The translations under genes were made by a program, and so were the position numbers. From positions 1-64,000 of the IMG/VR virus record IMGVR_UViG_3300035659_000003: a stretch of DNA of 64,000 bases, one strand, 5' to 3'. The notes beneath the pieces were generated by a model. That model searched no databases. It worked only from the letters and a program-made list of their open reading frames with translations, and was not told the origin of the DNA. Below, piece after piece: positions 30,590-39,430 of this stretch (position 1 is the first letter of the stretch; each line of letters starts with the position of its first letter). The DNA comes from a virus.

Positions 30590-31707
30590 TAGGGTTTGCC
30601 TTCCCGACCCGCGTCAGCTTGCTGTTTAGCAAGCATGCGCTCGAGTTCCTGGCGCATAACCCAGGGATCACTCGTGTTGATGACGACGTTAAAGGTCGAG
30701 GGCGCAGCCAGCCGATTAGCCTCCGTCTGTGCACTGACCCAGGGCGCAGGGGCTTTGCTATAAAGCTGACTGCTTACCTCCATCCCGACGCCCACCCCGA
30801 GGCCGAGCCCAGTACCCACAATCGCCCCTGGAGGGCCAGCGATGCTGCCACCGAGCGTCGCCCCGCCTGCGGTCGTCCCTGCGATATCCCGCAGAGTCTC
30901 GTTACGGCTTCTGTCCTGGTTTGTGGCCAGGTCGTAGGCGCTCAAGCCCCCGATCACCGCCCCAGTAGCACCGATCATTGGTTTATTGAGTAGCATAGGC
31001 ACAGCTCCGCCGCCTGGGACGCCGCCCTTACCGCCGCCTACGCCTAAGAACCCAGAGATTCTTTGCAGTACCAGCATCGACGCAAGGGTACCGGCGATAG
31101 TCAACAGCGGGTCTCTAACTAGGCTCTGCATCCACGCCTTCATCGTAGTGCTGCCCAAGTCCCATATCGCGCCCGCGATCTTCCCAGGATTCATTTCCTT
31201 AATCCCCTCCACTAGCTCCTGTAGCGGAGGCCAGATCTCGTTCTTGACAAAGTTCATGAAGCGGATAACGCCCTCGCTGATCTTCTCCAGCACGCCGGAC
31301 GTTATCAGCCACTTGACCAGCATTGACATGCCGATCATAAGAACGTTGAATAGGGGAATGAACGGCATCAGGAGCAGGTCAATCGCCGCCCCGAACATCT
31401 TACCCATCGCGCCCAGGTAGGTGCCCGCGATGCGGCTTTGGCCCAGGACGCCCTGGATGCCGAGGTTGATGCCCATGAGCGCCGCGACGGGCTTGAAGAT
31501 GGACATGAACGTGGGCGAAGTACGAATGCTCTTCTCGAGGTTAACAGGCTTGCCACGGATGCGCTCCTCGCCGCCGCCCGCCGCCATGCCTGTCGCCTGC
31601 TCCGACGAAAAGCCCATGCGCTCCAGCACCCTGCCGAAGTCATCGGCAGAGAGGATCATCTTGACTTGAATCTCGCCCTCGACGCCGCCCGTGCCTGCTG
31701 TCACCAT
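30589..31707 (-). CDS. Tail tape measure protein (short)
   Basis: 372 aa. Identified by position directly behind the gpG/gpGT frameshift pair and by content: amphipathic and hydrophobic helices (FNVLMIGMSMLVKWLI), a Gly-rich membrane-active region near residues 215-300 (GATLGGSIAGPPGAIVG) and a polar C-terminus. Tape measure proteins set tail length; at roughly 0.15 nm per residue this one predicts a tail near 55 nm, which is short for a siphovirus. Confidence 0.75.
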   Translation of the reverse strand: MVTAGTGGVEGEIQVKMILSADDFGRVLERMGFSSEQATGMAAGGGEERIRGKPVNLEKSIRTSPTFMSIFKPVAALMGINLGIQGVLGQSRIAGTYLGAMGKMFGAAIDLLLMPFIPLFNVLMIGMSMLVKWLITSGVLEKISEGVIRFMNFVKNEIWPPLQELVEGIKEMNPGKIAGAIWDLGSTTMKAWMQSLVRDPLLTIAGTLASMLVLQRISGFLGVGGGKGGVPGGGAVPMLLNKPMIGATGAVIGGLSAYDLATNQDRSRNETLRDIAGTTAGGATLGGSIAGPPGAIVGTGLGLGVGVGMEVSSQLYSKAPAPWVSAQTEANRLAAPSTFNVVINTSDPWVMRQELERMLAKQQADAGREGKP

Positions 31708-31708
31708 C

Positions 31709-32295
31709 TTACCGCCTCATCGCATCTAGCTCGGCTTGTCTCCGCTCCGCTATGAACTCGTTTATGTGGAAGTACGCCCAGACGTCCTCTTCCGACATCA
31801 CCTTCAGGTCGGCGTAAGGAATACCAACCTGGAGCAGGGCAAACTCCACGGCTTTTCTGACTATCAGGAGGTCGGTTAGCTGAACGCGCTCTCCCGATAG
31901 CGCCCTAGCTACTCTTTTTTTGTTGCCGCCGAGATGCCAGATTCGACCGCAGATGGGATGATCGTGGCGAGCTGCTCACCGACCTCGCGCCGCAGCTTGC
32001 GGAGCACCAGCACGTTAACGGGGAAGGGGGCCTGTGTGATCATGCGCTTCAAGCACTCCTCCACGTAGACCTCGATGTGGAACCGGCTGCGCAGGTTCCC
32101 CGTCTCATCCTGATAGTACTCGGTAGCCGCGCTCAGGGCCAGGTTCTTCTCCCAGTAGGTCAAGTCCTTGTAGACCACGGTGCCGGTCTTGCCGTTGATC
32201 TCGATAGTCAGCTCTTTGACGTTCGCGTCGTCCACTACGACATCCGCCATTGTGATGCCGCCCTCGCTTGTCACCTTTGCCGGTCGTCCGCTCAT
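31709..32295 (-). CDS. Tail assembly chaperone, frameshifted long form (gpGT-like)
   Basis: Predicted product of a -1 ribosomal frameshift on A-AAA-AAA (31921-31915). The zero-frame product ends three codons later; in the -1 frame translation continues for 68 codons (RVARALSGERVQLTDLL ... RRQAELDAMRR) to a TAA at 31711, two bases before the tape measure start. The arrangement matches lambda gpG/gpGT, which chaperone the tape measure protein. The gap would otherwise be a 200-nt open frame with no start codon of its own near its beginning. Confidence 0.75.
31909..32295 (-). CDS. Tail assembly chaperone, short form (gpG-like)
   Basis: 128 aa. The N-terminal beta domain (ELTIEINGKTGTVVYKDLT) and a helical C-terminal half end in ISAATKKE. 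Its last codons carry the slippery run. Made in excess over the frameshifted form in related phages. Confidence 0.8.
   Translation of the reverse strand: MSGRPAKVTSEGGITMADVVVDDANVKELTIEINGKTGTVVYKDLTYWEKNLALSAATEYYQDETGNLRSRFHIEVYVEECLKRMITQAPFPVNVLVLRKLRREVGEQLATIIPSAVESGISAATKKE
31912..31923 (-). promoter_or_regulatory. Programmed -1 frameshift site
   Basis: The zero-frame codons ACA-AAA-AAA-GAG-TAG include the heptamer A-AAA-AAA. A seven-A run is an efficient bacterial -1 slip site. Location at the end of the gene before the tape measure is diagnostic. A downstream stem is possible (GGGCGCTATCGGGAGAGCGC region) but not modelled. Confidence 0.75.
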
Positions 32296-32304
32296 ACTCC
32301 CTCC

Positions 32305-32796
32305 TTATGTGATCCCTGGATCGCCGCTTACACTAACCCAGTCCATCCAGTCCTCAACTGCCTGCAGCCCGTCGGGGCCGCCCACGAAGCCGTGCTCCCT
32401 ATGCACTAGGCCCCGTGCCGGATCATACCGCCATTCGGGATGCGCCGCCAGCCAGTCTAGCCAGATTCGCTCGACTCGCTCGCACCACGCCCGCTGTCGG
32501 TCAAACGGCAGGGCCGTAATGTCATACTCCATGCCCATCCGATTCTTAGCCTCGCGATGGTAGCCCGCCTGGGCACCCAGGATGCGCTCCCTGACCTCGG
32601 CGTCCGGTATTGCCCGAACCGTCGGATCGCCTAGATACTGATCATGCGGGTTATGGAACCAGCGCAGCGCCTTGACTAGCTCGTCGCATACTGCATCCGC
32701 GACCTTCTGCGGCACGGTGTTCTCCACCGCCGTGTTTAGCTGGTAGCTCTCAAGGTCAAAGTCTTCAGGGAAGCCCTGACCCATGATGTAGAACAT
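32305..32796 (-). CDS. Hypothetical tail-region protein (163 aa)
   Basis: Helical, acidic N-terminus (MFYIMGQGFPEDFDLESYQL) and a Trp-rich C-terminal part (RIWLDWLAAHPEWRYD, WMDWVSVSGD). It sits between the tube and chaperone genes. Function unknown. A later ATG (MGQG) is an alternative start. Confidence 0.6.
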   Translation of the reverse strand: MFYIMGQGFPEDFDLESYQLNTAVENTVPQKVADAVCDELVKALRWFHNPHDQYLGDPTVRAIPDAEVRERILGAQAGYHREAKNRMGMEYDITALPFDRQRAWCERVERIWLDWLAAHPEWRYDPARGLVHREHGFVGGPDGLQAVEDWMDWVSVSGDPGIT

Positions 32797-32804
32797 GGCC
32801 TAGT

Positions 32805-32954
32805 TTATGGGTCGCGCGGACGGGATGGCCAGCTTATCCATTTTCGCTGCGTAGGGCACACCCTGTCCGGCTGAACAAACCTCTCAGGGCCTGGGAACGG
32901 ATCGTCTCCAGGCAAGATTGGCGTCTTCGTTTTGGTATCAGTTTCCGTAGCCAT
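32805..32954 (-). CDS. 49-aa hypothetical protein
   Basis: ATG 32954 lies two bases after the tail tube stop. It is rich in Lys, Thr and Pro (MATETDTKTKTPILPGDD). No domain. Tight spacing supports translation, though the Shine-Dalgarno sequence is weak. Confidence 0.45.
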   Translation of the reverse strand: MATETDTKTKTPILPGDDPFPGPERFVQPDRVCPTQRKWISWPSRPRDP

Positions 32955-32956
32955 CT

Positions 32957-34021
32957 TTAATTCGCGTAGATGGTAACGTCGCTCACGTCCCAGGTCGCCA
33001 TTTGCGGCACGAGGCCAGTAGGCGGCGCGGGAATGTGCGCAGGGGCGCTGAGCAGGACGGAGCCTGGATGCGTCGTCGAGAACCCGCCGGTGGAGCAGAT
33101 GATCGTAAACACCTGGCCAGTGGAGCCCGTGTCGCCCATAGTATTGAACTGCATGTAGATCTGCCCGCCGAGGGTCGGCCCAGGCCAGGTGGTTGCGCCC
33201 TGGTCGAGCAAGAACTCCCAGACGTTTCGGTCGATATTAGGATCGGACAGGTCAAGTTCTGTCTCCAGACGGTAGACCTGCTTACCTGGCACCAAGTCCT
33301 TCGGATGCTGCGCGCCATCCGCGCTATCCGCACGGGCCAGGTAGTACTTCGCCTCGATCTGGTTATCAACGGTCAGCGAGAACCGGCGCACGTGAGCAAC
33401 GGTTAGGCCAAGAATCTGAATCTCCGCCGAGGAGAACATAAACCTGCCCGCTGCCGAGGGGCCTGGGTCTGTACCTACGGTAGCGCTAGCAGAGTACTTG
33501 GCGTGACCCGACAGTGGATACGCAAGGGCAGTAGAAGTATGGATCATGTCCTTGAACAGAATCTCGTCCAAGCCGATCCGAAGCTCCTCGCCCTCGTTTG
33601 CGAAGATGGTAGCACGGTTGACACGCCCGCCCAGATAGTCGCGGATCAGGGGGAAGTAGCCGTCAGTATCCCGCAGCCCCACGGCCATCGTAAACGACGG
33701 GAAGGGAATCGTAACGCCTCGGAAGTCGTCCTGGTAGTCGTCGCCGACCTTCTTGCCCAGGATCATCTCCAGAATGCCTGCGTTGCCACCCTGCATGCGG
33801 ATATCCGGCACGGCTCCCCTGAAGGACTGGCGGCCCCGCAGAATAGTCTGGCGGCCCCGCGTCGAGAAGATGCCGAAGTACGGATACCATTCATACTCAG
33901 GATCGGCCACGTTTACGACCTCATGGATTCCGAATCGCTTCCAGCCGCTGACGGGAAGGGAGCCGAAGGTCGACTCCTTGGCCCAAAGTACTGAGGCGCG
34001 CTCCGTTCTGATGATACTCAC
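32957..34021 (-). CDS. Major tail tube protein (putative)
   Basis: 354 aa. The N-terminus RTERASVLWAKESTFG resembles phage tail tube proteins, and the rest is beta-rich with hydrophobic strands. It lies three genes upstream of the tape measure, where tube genes normally are. The C-terminal stretch (APPTGLVPQMATWDVSDVTI) could be an Ig-like surface domain. No sheath gene flanks it. Confidence 0.65.
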   Translation of the reverse strand: MSIIRTERASVLWAKESTFGSLPVSGWKRFGIHEVVNVADPEYEWYPYFGIFSTRGRQTILRGRQSFRGAVPDIRMQGGNAGILEMILGKKVGDDYQDDFRGVTIPFPSFTMAVGLRDTDGYFPLIRDYLGGRVNRATIFANEGEELRIGLDEILFKDMIHTSTALAYPLSGHAKYSASATVGTDPGPSAAGRFMFSSAEIQILGLTVAHVRRFSLTVDNQIEAKYYLARADSADGAQHPKDLVPGKQVYRLETELDLSDPNIDRNVWEFLLDQGATTWPGPTLGGQIYMQFNTMGDTGSTGQVFTIICSTGGFSTTHPGSVLLSAPAHIPAPPTGLVPQMATWDVSDVTIYAN

Positions 34022-34037
34022 TTACTTCACCTCTCTC

Positions 34038-34676
34038 TTAGAATGCGTCCGGCCTCGGCGCGCGTGCGGGAGGCACCGGAATCTCCGGCTCCTCATGCGC
34101 GTTTTCTGTCAGTGGTGTGCGCTGCGGCACCGGCTCGGAGGCCGATGGTCGTGATGGCGTCTCGTAGCCCGTAACGATGCCCGTGACAACCGGCACGAGC
34201 CGACTCGTCAGGCGGATATTACAAGTGCCACGCCAGTAGCGGTTCAGGCCCTCGGACTGCTCCTGAAAGCCGTCCCAGTAGAGCTGCTGATAGGGCCGAA
34301 TCACCCGCTGGTAGGTGTATATGATTCGGCGAACCTCGGACATCAGGTTGTAGAGCCGCTGACGGCTGTGCATCGTATGAATCTCAAGAGGGGACAAGAT
34401 GTCCACGTCCTTGAACTCGTAGGAGAATCCGCGCTGCTTCTCGTCGACTCGCGTCTCCCCGATCACGATGTAGTCGGATCGCTTGAGCCACATCTGCTGT
34501 GCGTCCTGCTGCACGTCGTCCTTGATGCGAATCGAGGGTTTCGGCAAGGCTCCGGCAGTGATCCAGGCCCAGTCAATGAGATCGCGCATGATCTCAGCAG
34601 GCACGGGCTCCGCGCCAGGCGTCGTCAAGGACGGGGTCGGGAGGGTGATTAGACCCTCTTGCACAGTCACGCCCAT
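34038..34676 (-). CDS. Head-tail junction protein (putative tail terminator)
   Basis: 212 aa. Residues 25-170 are alpha/beta with a strand-rich C-terminal half (GTCNIRLTSRLVPVVTG), like tail-terminator/completion proteins; the last 40 residues are Pro/Glu-rich and disordered. The gene lies between the connector-like gene and the tail tube, where the terminator is expected. Confidence 0.45.
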   Translation of the reverse strand: MGVTVQEGLITLPTPSLTTPGAEPVPAEIMRDLIDWAWITAGALPKPSIRIKDDVQQDAQQMWLKRSDYIVIGETRVDEKQRGFSYEFKDVDILSPLEIHTMHSRQRLYNLMSEVRRIIYTYQRVIRPYQQLYWDGFQEQSEGLNRYWRGTCNIRLTSRLVPVVTGIVTGYETPSRPSASEPVPQRTPLTENAHEEPEIPVPPARAPRPDAF

Positions 34677-35776
34677 TAGAGGATCACCACATACCGAAGA
34701 TGATCGGCGCGCTCCAGCGCCACTTCATACCATTCCCTGACTTTTTCGCTCTTGCTCAGCTCGTTCAACCCGCTAGACAGCCAGCCAGTCTGGTCGCTAT
34801 TACGTGCCAAGTCAGCACCCACTAGCCGGAGGATGATGTGCTGCACCTCAGCCATCTGAGGGCTAGTTTCAAAGTCCTGCCCTGCGAGGTAGTCGATACT
34901 CACGCTGCGCGGCTGCCGCAGGTAGCGGCTCAGCAGGAAGCTGTAGTAGCGTAGCCGGAAGGACGGGAGCATGAAGTAGAACATCCCCGAGTAGGGGTCT
35001 AGGAACCAGTCCTTGCCGCGCCCCTCCCGCATAGCCTCGAACGCCGTCCCCTGCCAGAGCCCCACGTTCATCACCATCTGCGGCGGCTGAATACGTAGCC
35101 GCATCCCATAAGGATTGAAGTCGTGCGTCTCCCCCCACACCATCTTGTAGCGCCACGTCCGGCGGCAGTACTGATCGAGCCAGTCCTCCTGATCACGGAT
35201 GGCGTGCCGGACAACGGATACCTCCGGTGCCGTCACGTCCGTAAACGAAGGCAGGCTCAGGAACTGCGCCACGTGGTTGTAGGCGGCGTAGGTGTTATAC
35301 ATCAGCGGGCGCGCCTGCTTCAGGGTGAGCGTCCCCGCTACCGATGAGAAGCTGATGCGAATCCAGAACTCCGTCGTAACGTCGTTCGGCGGATTCTCGG
35401 TCTTGGGCCAGTTGCTCGCCGCCGAGGGAGTGTCGAGTCCCCAGGCGTACGGAGAGCGCCCCCAGTAGGCCGCGCCGTCGCTCTTGAAGGTGAAAGCGCG
35501 GTCGAACGTGTGGCCGGTCATAATCGTCTGGTAGACGTCCTCTAGGTGCACGGCCCGCCAGTCGTCGCCATCCCACAACGAGATGGTGTAGCCGACGGCA
35601 GAAGGGTACGCGGACAAGAAGAACAAGATGCCGGACGTCCAGTCGTCCATACCTAGATACAGCTCATCAGCCGTCTGGATCGTGAGGGCCATATCCGAGT
35701 CCGCCAGCGCGGTCTTGTCAGTCCAGGTGCCAGGCGCTCCTGGCCTAAAATGCCACACCGCCGCGAAAAGCTTCAT
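34676..35776 (-). CDS. Head-tail connector candidate with beta-sandwich N-terminus
   Basis: 366 aa. Residues 1-180 are beta-rich (SGILFFLSAYPSAVGYTISL), reminiscent of a carbohydrate-binding sandwich, and residues 180-360 are mixed with aromatic clusters (SFRLRYYSFLLSRYLRQPRS). Position between head and tail modules suggests a connector carrying an added domain. No family assigned. Confidence 0.45.
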   Translation of the reverse strand: MKLFAAVWHFRPGAPGTWTDKTALADSDMALTIQTADELYLGMDDWTSGILFFLSAYPSAVGYTISLWDGDDWRAVHLEDVYQTIMTGHTFDRAFTFKSDGAAYWGRSPYAWGLDTPSAASNWPKTENPPNDVTTEFWIRISFSSVAGTLTLKQARPLMYNTYAAYNHVAQFLSLPSFTDVTAPEVSVVRHAIRDQEDWLDQYCRRTWRYKMVWGETHDFNPYGMRLRIQPPQMVMNVGLWQGTAFEAMREGRGKDWFLDPYSGMFYFMLPSFRLRYYSFLLSRYLRQPRSVSIDYLAGQDFETSPQMAEVQHIILRLVGADLARNSDQTGWLSSGLNELSKSEKVREWYEVALERADHLRYVVIL

Positions 35777-35779
35777 GAC

Positions 35780-36025
35780 CTAGTCCTCGTCTACCGCTAC
35801 CTCGGCGCTGCCCTTGGCGTCGACCTTGATCACTACTTGAGTCTCGGATACCGTCTTGGTCGTGGGTCGCCGCGTTTGCACCGGACGTCGACCAAGCCTG
35901 CGCGCGCTGCGCGTCGGCGTAGCGACACCAGCCTCCATGATCAGGTTGCGCCCGAACACGCCCGCAAGGGCGTTCAGGTGGCTCCGCTGGGCCTCCTCCA
36001 GCAAGGCCATATCACGTGTGTTCAT
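35780..36025 (-). CDS. Small basic hypothetical protein (81 aa)
   Basis: Start ATG 36025 (MNTRDMALLEEAQRSHLNAL), three bases after the upstream stop; a longer reading overlaps the neighbour and is rejected. Helical N-terminus, then an Arg-rich segment (SARRLGRRPVQTRRPT) and a beta end. Function unknown. Confidence 0.6.
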   Translation of the reverse strand: MNTRDMALLEEAQRSHLNALAGVFGRNLIMEAGVATPTRSARRLGRRPVQTRRPTTKTVSETQVVIKVDAKGSAEVAVDED

Positions 36026-36029
36026 GGTT

Positions 36030-36851
36030 CTACTCGGATTCGCTCCAGATGAGACGGATGTATTCGATGACGCCGATTTCCTCAATGCCGTCCGGAAGCA
36101 TGGACACGCCGATGCTGCCCACCGTGTGGACTGGACGTGCATTAAACCAGTTGCCTCCGCCCTCGACCAGGGATAGCGGCTGATAATCGGAGGGGCCGAT
36201 AGCTAGAACGTCCTCCCCCAGAACTCCGCCCTTGGGCGAATTGATAATGGTAAGGATGTCTACCCCCGCCCCTCCTGGGCCTTGGACTGAAAAGAGACCG
36301 CTAACCGTAGTGAAGCCCCTTATGCCATCGAAGGTCAGAACTTCGGTAAGGCCCGCAGCAATTTCTGAGCCTACTCCCAGCCATAGTTCCAACTGGTCTA
36401 TCTGATTGCCCACGCCCGCGCCCGTCTTCCAGAGGTAGAAGTAGTAGGTGTGCGGCAGCCCATCAGATATCAAGCCGCCAATCGGAGTGGCAGTCAACCA
36501 GCTCGTTCCGGACGCGTCGAGAACCGGCGCAGGGACGGCGATTGTCCGGTCAAATATCAAGTTGGCGGGAAGCTGGTCGTCCACATAGACGCGGACGCGC
36601 AGGTCGTTGCCGTCGTCAACCGTGAAGTTGACCGTCAATTGAAGAGCGACACTCAATACCGTGAACCTAGCGTCCGCTGGCGTAGCAAGAGTAATAGGAA
36701 CAGCGAAGTCAGCCGCGCCCAGTCCTGCGGCCTCTGCCACTGCCGCGATAACAAGGGGCGCGCCAGGCACCAAGTCGCCGGTGGTAAGAGCCCCTGGGGA
36801 ATAGGCTGCGTCCCTGACCGCGTTTACTTTTCCGTCTCTGATGATGGCCAT
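36030..36851 (-). CDS. Beta-rich structural protein (273 aa)
   Basis: All-beta by eye, with strands at residues 62-80 (TVLSVALQLTVNFTVDD) and throughout the Gly-rich middle. It sits in the head/neck gene block. Candidate head fibre, neck or decoration protein; not identified. Confidence 0.55.
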   Translation of the reverse strand: MAIIRDGKVNAVRDAAYSPGALTTGDLVPGAPLVIAAVAEAAGLGAADFAVPITLATPADARFTVLSVALQLTVNFTVDDGNDLRVRVYVDDQLPANLIFDRTIAVPAPVLDASGTSWLTATPIGGLISDGLPHTYYFYLWKTGAGVGNQIDQLELWLGVGSEIAAGLTEVLTFDGIRGFTTVSGLFSVQGPGGAGVDILTIINSPKGGVLGEDVLAIGPSDYQPLSLVEGGGNWFNARPVHTVGSIGVSMLPDGIEEIGVIEYIRLIWSESE

Positions 36852-36852
36852 C

Positions 36853-37224
36853 TTACCGTCCTACCTCTACTAGGTAAACGAGGATGCCGACGTCTACGCC
36901 TACGCCGCCGAGCGGGGCGACTACTTCAAGTCCGTCGTCCGAGCTAAAAAGAATCTCCTCTTCGGGAATCCAAGCGCCGGACTGCTCCGCGCTGAGCGAG
37001 ATTGTCCGGAGAGGAACCGGCCCGCCCACTACGCCGGATACCAGGTATATCTCGACATCGACTGTGGAGGCCACCGAGTAGTAGACGCCTACTGCGTCCA
37101 CGCGCCAAGCCGCACCGATCTGCTCGGTGTCGACGGTCAACGGCGCGCCAAGGGCAAAATCACTAAAGCGCAGCAACCTGCCTCTCGTGCCAGATATCTC
37201 GTCTGCTTTCTTTTCAAGAGCCAT
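36853..37224 (-). CDS. Beta-rich structural protein (123 aa)
   Basis: Predicted beta sandwich (AWRVDAVGVYYSVASTVDVE) with a hydrophobic end (GVGVDVGILVYLVEVG). Its fold pattern resembles that of the downstream 273-aa protein. Probably virion-associated; function unknown. Confidence 0.55.
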   Translation of the reverse strand: MALEKKADEISGTRGRLLRFSDFALGAPLTVDTEQIGAAWRVDAVGVYYSVASTVDVEIYLVSGVVGGPVPLRTISLSAEQSGAWIPEEEILFSSDDGLEVVAPLGGVGVDVGILVYLVEVGR

Positions 37225-37233
37225 GTATCTCTC

Positions 37234-37605
37234 CTACCCGATTAGCTTCACCACGAGCGCCGCGATTCCCGACGCCACACCTGCTGCCGCGATGGTTGTA
37301 GCAACCACATAGCGAACAGCGTCCTTGATCGTGATCACGCCCTTCTTGAAATCCTCCAGCTTGTCAAACCGGCCCCCACAAACGGCAACCTGTTTGCTGT
37401 AGTTACTCGCCGCCGCCGTCTGTTGATGATTCACGACGTTGCGAAGCGCCTCAAAGTCTTGACGACTAACAACTGCGTCAGCGCGGTCGCTTGAGGCACC
37501 CGAGGTCACACGCTCCTCTAGTGAAGTCAGACGATCATCGATCCCATTAAGACGGTCACGGATACCGGCCAGGACTTCGGTATAGGTTTCGTTGCCGTTT
37601 GCCAT
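37234..37605 (-). CDS. Coiled-coil protein with C-terminal TM helix (XhlA-like)
   Basis: 123 aa. Residues 8-35 form a coiled coil (LAGIRDRLNGIDDRLTSLEE) and residues 98-121 a hydrophobic helix (YVVATTIAAAGVASGIAALV). This layout is that of haemolysin XhlA-type phage proteins, often linked with holin function. Lies in the structural block, not in a lysis cassette. Confidence 0.5.
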   Translation of the reverse strand: MANGNETYTEVLAGIRDRLNGIDDRLTSLEERVTSGASSDRADAVVSRQDFEALRNVVNHQQTAAASNYSKQVAVCGGRFDKLEDFKKGVITIKDAVRYVVATTIAAAGVASGIAALVVKLIG

Positions 37606-37625
37606 GTCCGGCCTCCCTGTTGATT

Positions 37626-37652
37626 GGGGCGGGGTGATTTAGTCCCCGCCCC
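37626..37652 (-). terminator. GC-rich perfect hairpin downstream of the 431-aa gene
   Basis: Nine-base perfect arms (ggggcgggg / ccccgcccc) with a 9-nt loop, between two genes. No T-run follows on the minus strand, so it may attenuate, stabilise the upstream message or be a processing site, not a simple terminator. Confidence 0.4.
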
Positions 37653-37667
37653 GTAGTTTATTCAGGT

Positions 37668-38963
37668 TTACTCGAACGCGAACACAGTGACACGGTCGGC
37701 AGCAAGAAGAGGAGAGGCCGCAATGCCCGTAACGGTTACGAGGGCAGGAATTCCAGCCCCCGCTGCCGCGAACACGACTGAGCCCGCAAACGGCAAGAAC
37801 ACGCCAGCAGTCTCGAGAACCACGATCCCCCAGAAAGCGTCGAAAGGAAGGGGAATCCGCACCTCGCCGAAACCAGCGCCCGCCAGTGCCTCGCCCGCGT
37901 CGGGGATCACGGTCACGCAACAGACCTGCTTCCTGCCTGGGTCTGCACCGCGCCACATGGTTACCTCGTCGAATACGCAGTCCAGAGGAATGACGGTGAC
38001 CGCGACGGTTGCCGGAGTAGCGGGGCCAAGGATATCAAACGTCAGGAGCAAGTCTATGCCCGCAACGAGGCTCTGTGCCGTAACGTTGTTGACCGCGCCG
38101 ATGGCGTCGTTGTCGTTGATGGTTGCCGCGATAAGTGGAGTGAGAACAACGGCAGCAACCGGCGCGCCGGTGGCCTGAGAGCCAATCGGAATATTGGCCG
38201 ACAGTGCAGTTACGTGTGATACGCTCCAGAAGATGTCTACTCCGTTAGCGTGTGGCGCTGCAGCCGTTCCGCAGCGTGCACGCCCGAAGGTCACGCTGGT
38301 GCCTGCAACGTTAAGGACGCGCAGGTATTCCGCGCCGATGAAAACAAGCTCGCCCACAATCACCGGAGTCACGCCGCCGATGCCGCTTTGCACGTAACCG
38401 CGCGCAGGGGTCAGCACGACGGTCAACGGGTTAGTGATGTTGTTGAAGTCGTTATTGGCTGTGTTGTCAGCAGAGTCCAACGTGATGTCGTCCAGCTCGA
38501 AGGTGTCCGTGCCGATCTGGTAGGTATCACCAGGAACAGGAACGCCGGTTCGCGCCGTGCCAGCGACTACGCGCGCCGTCCCCATCGCAAAACGACCAGG
38601 GTCGTCCAGCGGAGGAGACGCCAGAAGGTTAACGGCAAGTGCGGCAGGTTCAATCTTGTCAAGGGCTGTAGCCGCATTGAAGAAGTCATTCGCCATCTTT
38701 GCTCGGCCAGCCGCGTCAGCCGACAGTACATCGTCGGCGAGGTCGTCGGTATCAACCGCCAGGTTATCGATGGCCAAGCTAGTGAGCCCGCCCTTATCGG
38801 GCAAGTCCATCCATACCGCCAGGTTGATGATGATGGTGTCAGGGCTGCCCTCGATAAGGTAGACCGCGTCGGTCAGGGACGGATCATTTATGTAGGTGAC
38901 CTGCCTATAGACGGGCCGCGCCAGGTTCCCCAGTTGAGTCAGGGTCAGTTTAGTAAGTGCCAT
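37668..38963 (-). CDS. Beta-rich structural protein (431 aa)
   Basis: Start ATG 38963 (MALTKLTLTQLGNLARPVYR), two bases after the upstream stop; the longer reading is rejected. Composition is Ala/Val/Gly/Thr-rich and all-beta. One Cys-Cys pair (KQVCCVTVIPD). It follows the tandem pair after the capsid gene and may form head fibres or neck appendages. No family recognised. Confidence 0.6.
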   Translation of the reverse strand: MALTKLTLTQLGNLARPVYRQVTYINDPSLTDAVYLIEGSPDTIIINLAVWMDLPDKGGLTSLAIDNLAVDTDDLADDVLSADAAGRAKMANDFFNAATALDKIEPAALAVNLLASPPLDDPGRFAMGTARVVAGTARTGVPVPGDTYQIGTDTFELDDITLDSADNTANNDFNNITNPLTVVLTPARGYVQSGIGGVTPVIVGELVFIGAEYLRVLNVAGTSVTFGRARCGTAAAPHANGVDIFWSVSHVTALSANIPIGSQATGAPVAAVVLTPLIAATINDNDAIGAVNNVTAQSLVAGIDLLLTFDILGPATPATVAVTVIPLDCVFDEVTMWRGADPGRKQVCCVTVIPDAGEALAGAGFGEVRIPLPFDAFWGIVVLETAGVFLPFAGSVVFAAAGAGIPALVTVTGIAASPLLAADRVTVFAFE

Positions 38964-38964
38964 A

Positions 38965-39429
38965 TTAGTAAGTCCTCTCGTCGTCGCACAGAATGTAGTC
39001 GAACGCAAGCTCGACCGTGCCCGCAAATGCGCCACCACAGATCACCGCGAAGATAATCGGCTGCTCCGCCGCCACCCGCAAGGCGTTAGTGGTCAACGCG
39101 CCGTAGACGATAGTGTTGTCGGCTGGCGTTGTCGCACCGAGAATCTGGGTGATCAGGCTATTGCCCGCCGCCGCCGCTTCGTCATAAAGCGATGGTGCCA
39201 GAAGGTCGATGCTTGTCAGCCCCGCGAGGCTCTCGCCCAGAATCCTGACATCAACGATGCGGATCGGGACGGTAGGAACCAGGCATGTGGCGCGAACCTC
39301 GCCGTTAATCGGCACGATCTTGACGGGATTGCTGGTGCGGAGCATCTCCTGCCCCTTTCCCAGCTCGTCCACCACGCGCTTGGCAGTGCTGTAAAGAACC
39401 CGTTGTCGCCTAGCTGCTGGGTACGCCAC
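38965..39429 (-). CDS. Tandem structural paralogue, copy 2 (154 aa)
   Basis: GTG 39429 start. About half its residues match copy 1, including the first 21 (AYPAARRQRVLYSTAKR...DELGKGQE) and the last 15 (DYILCD(D/E)ERTY). The centre is a beta barrel by pattern. Placed directly after the capsid gene, the pair could be head decoration or cement proteins; this is inference. Confidence 0.7.
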   Translation of the reverse strand: MAYPAARRQRVLYSTAKRVVDELGKGQEMLRTSNPVKIVPINGEVRATCLVPTVPIRIVDVRILGESLAGLTSIDLLAPSLYDEAAAAGNSLITQILGATTPADNTIVYGALTTNALRVAAEQPIIFAVICGGAFAGTVELAFDYILCDDERTY

Positions 39430-39430
39430 C

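Noticed and set aside
32957-34021. Contractile sheath protein
   Set aside because: The gene has tube-like features only; no neighbour has sheath size or motifs, so a myovirus is not supported by this window.
38250-39056. Plus-strand open frame of 268 codons
   Set aside because: Antisense to a structural gene and its neighbour; Arg/His-rich composition and no coupling or start signal.
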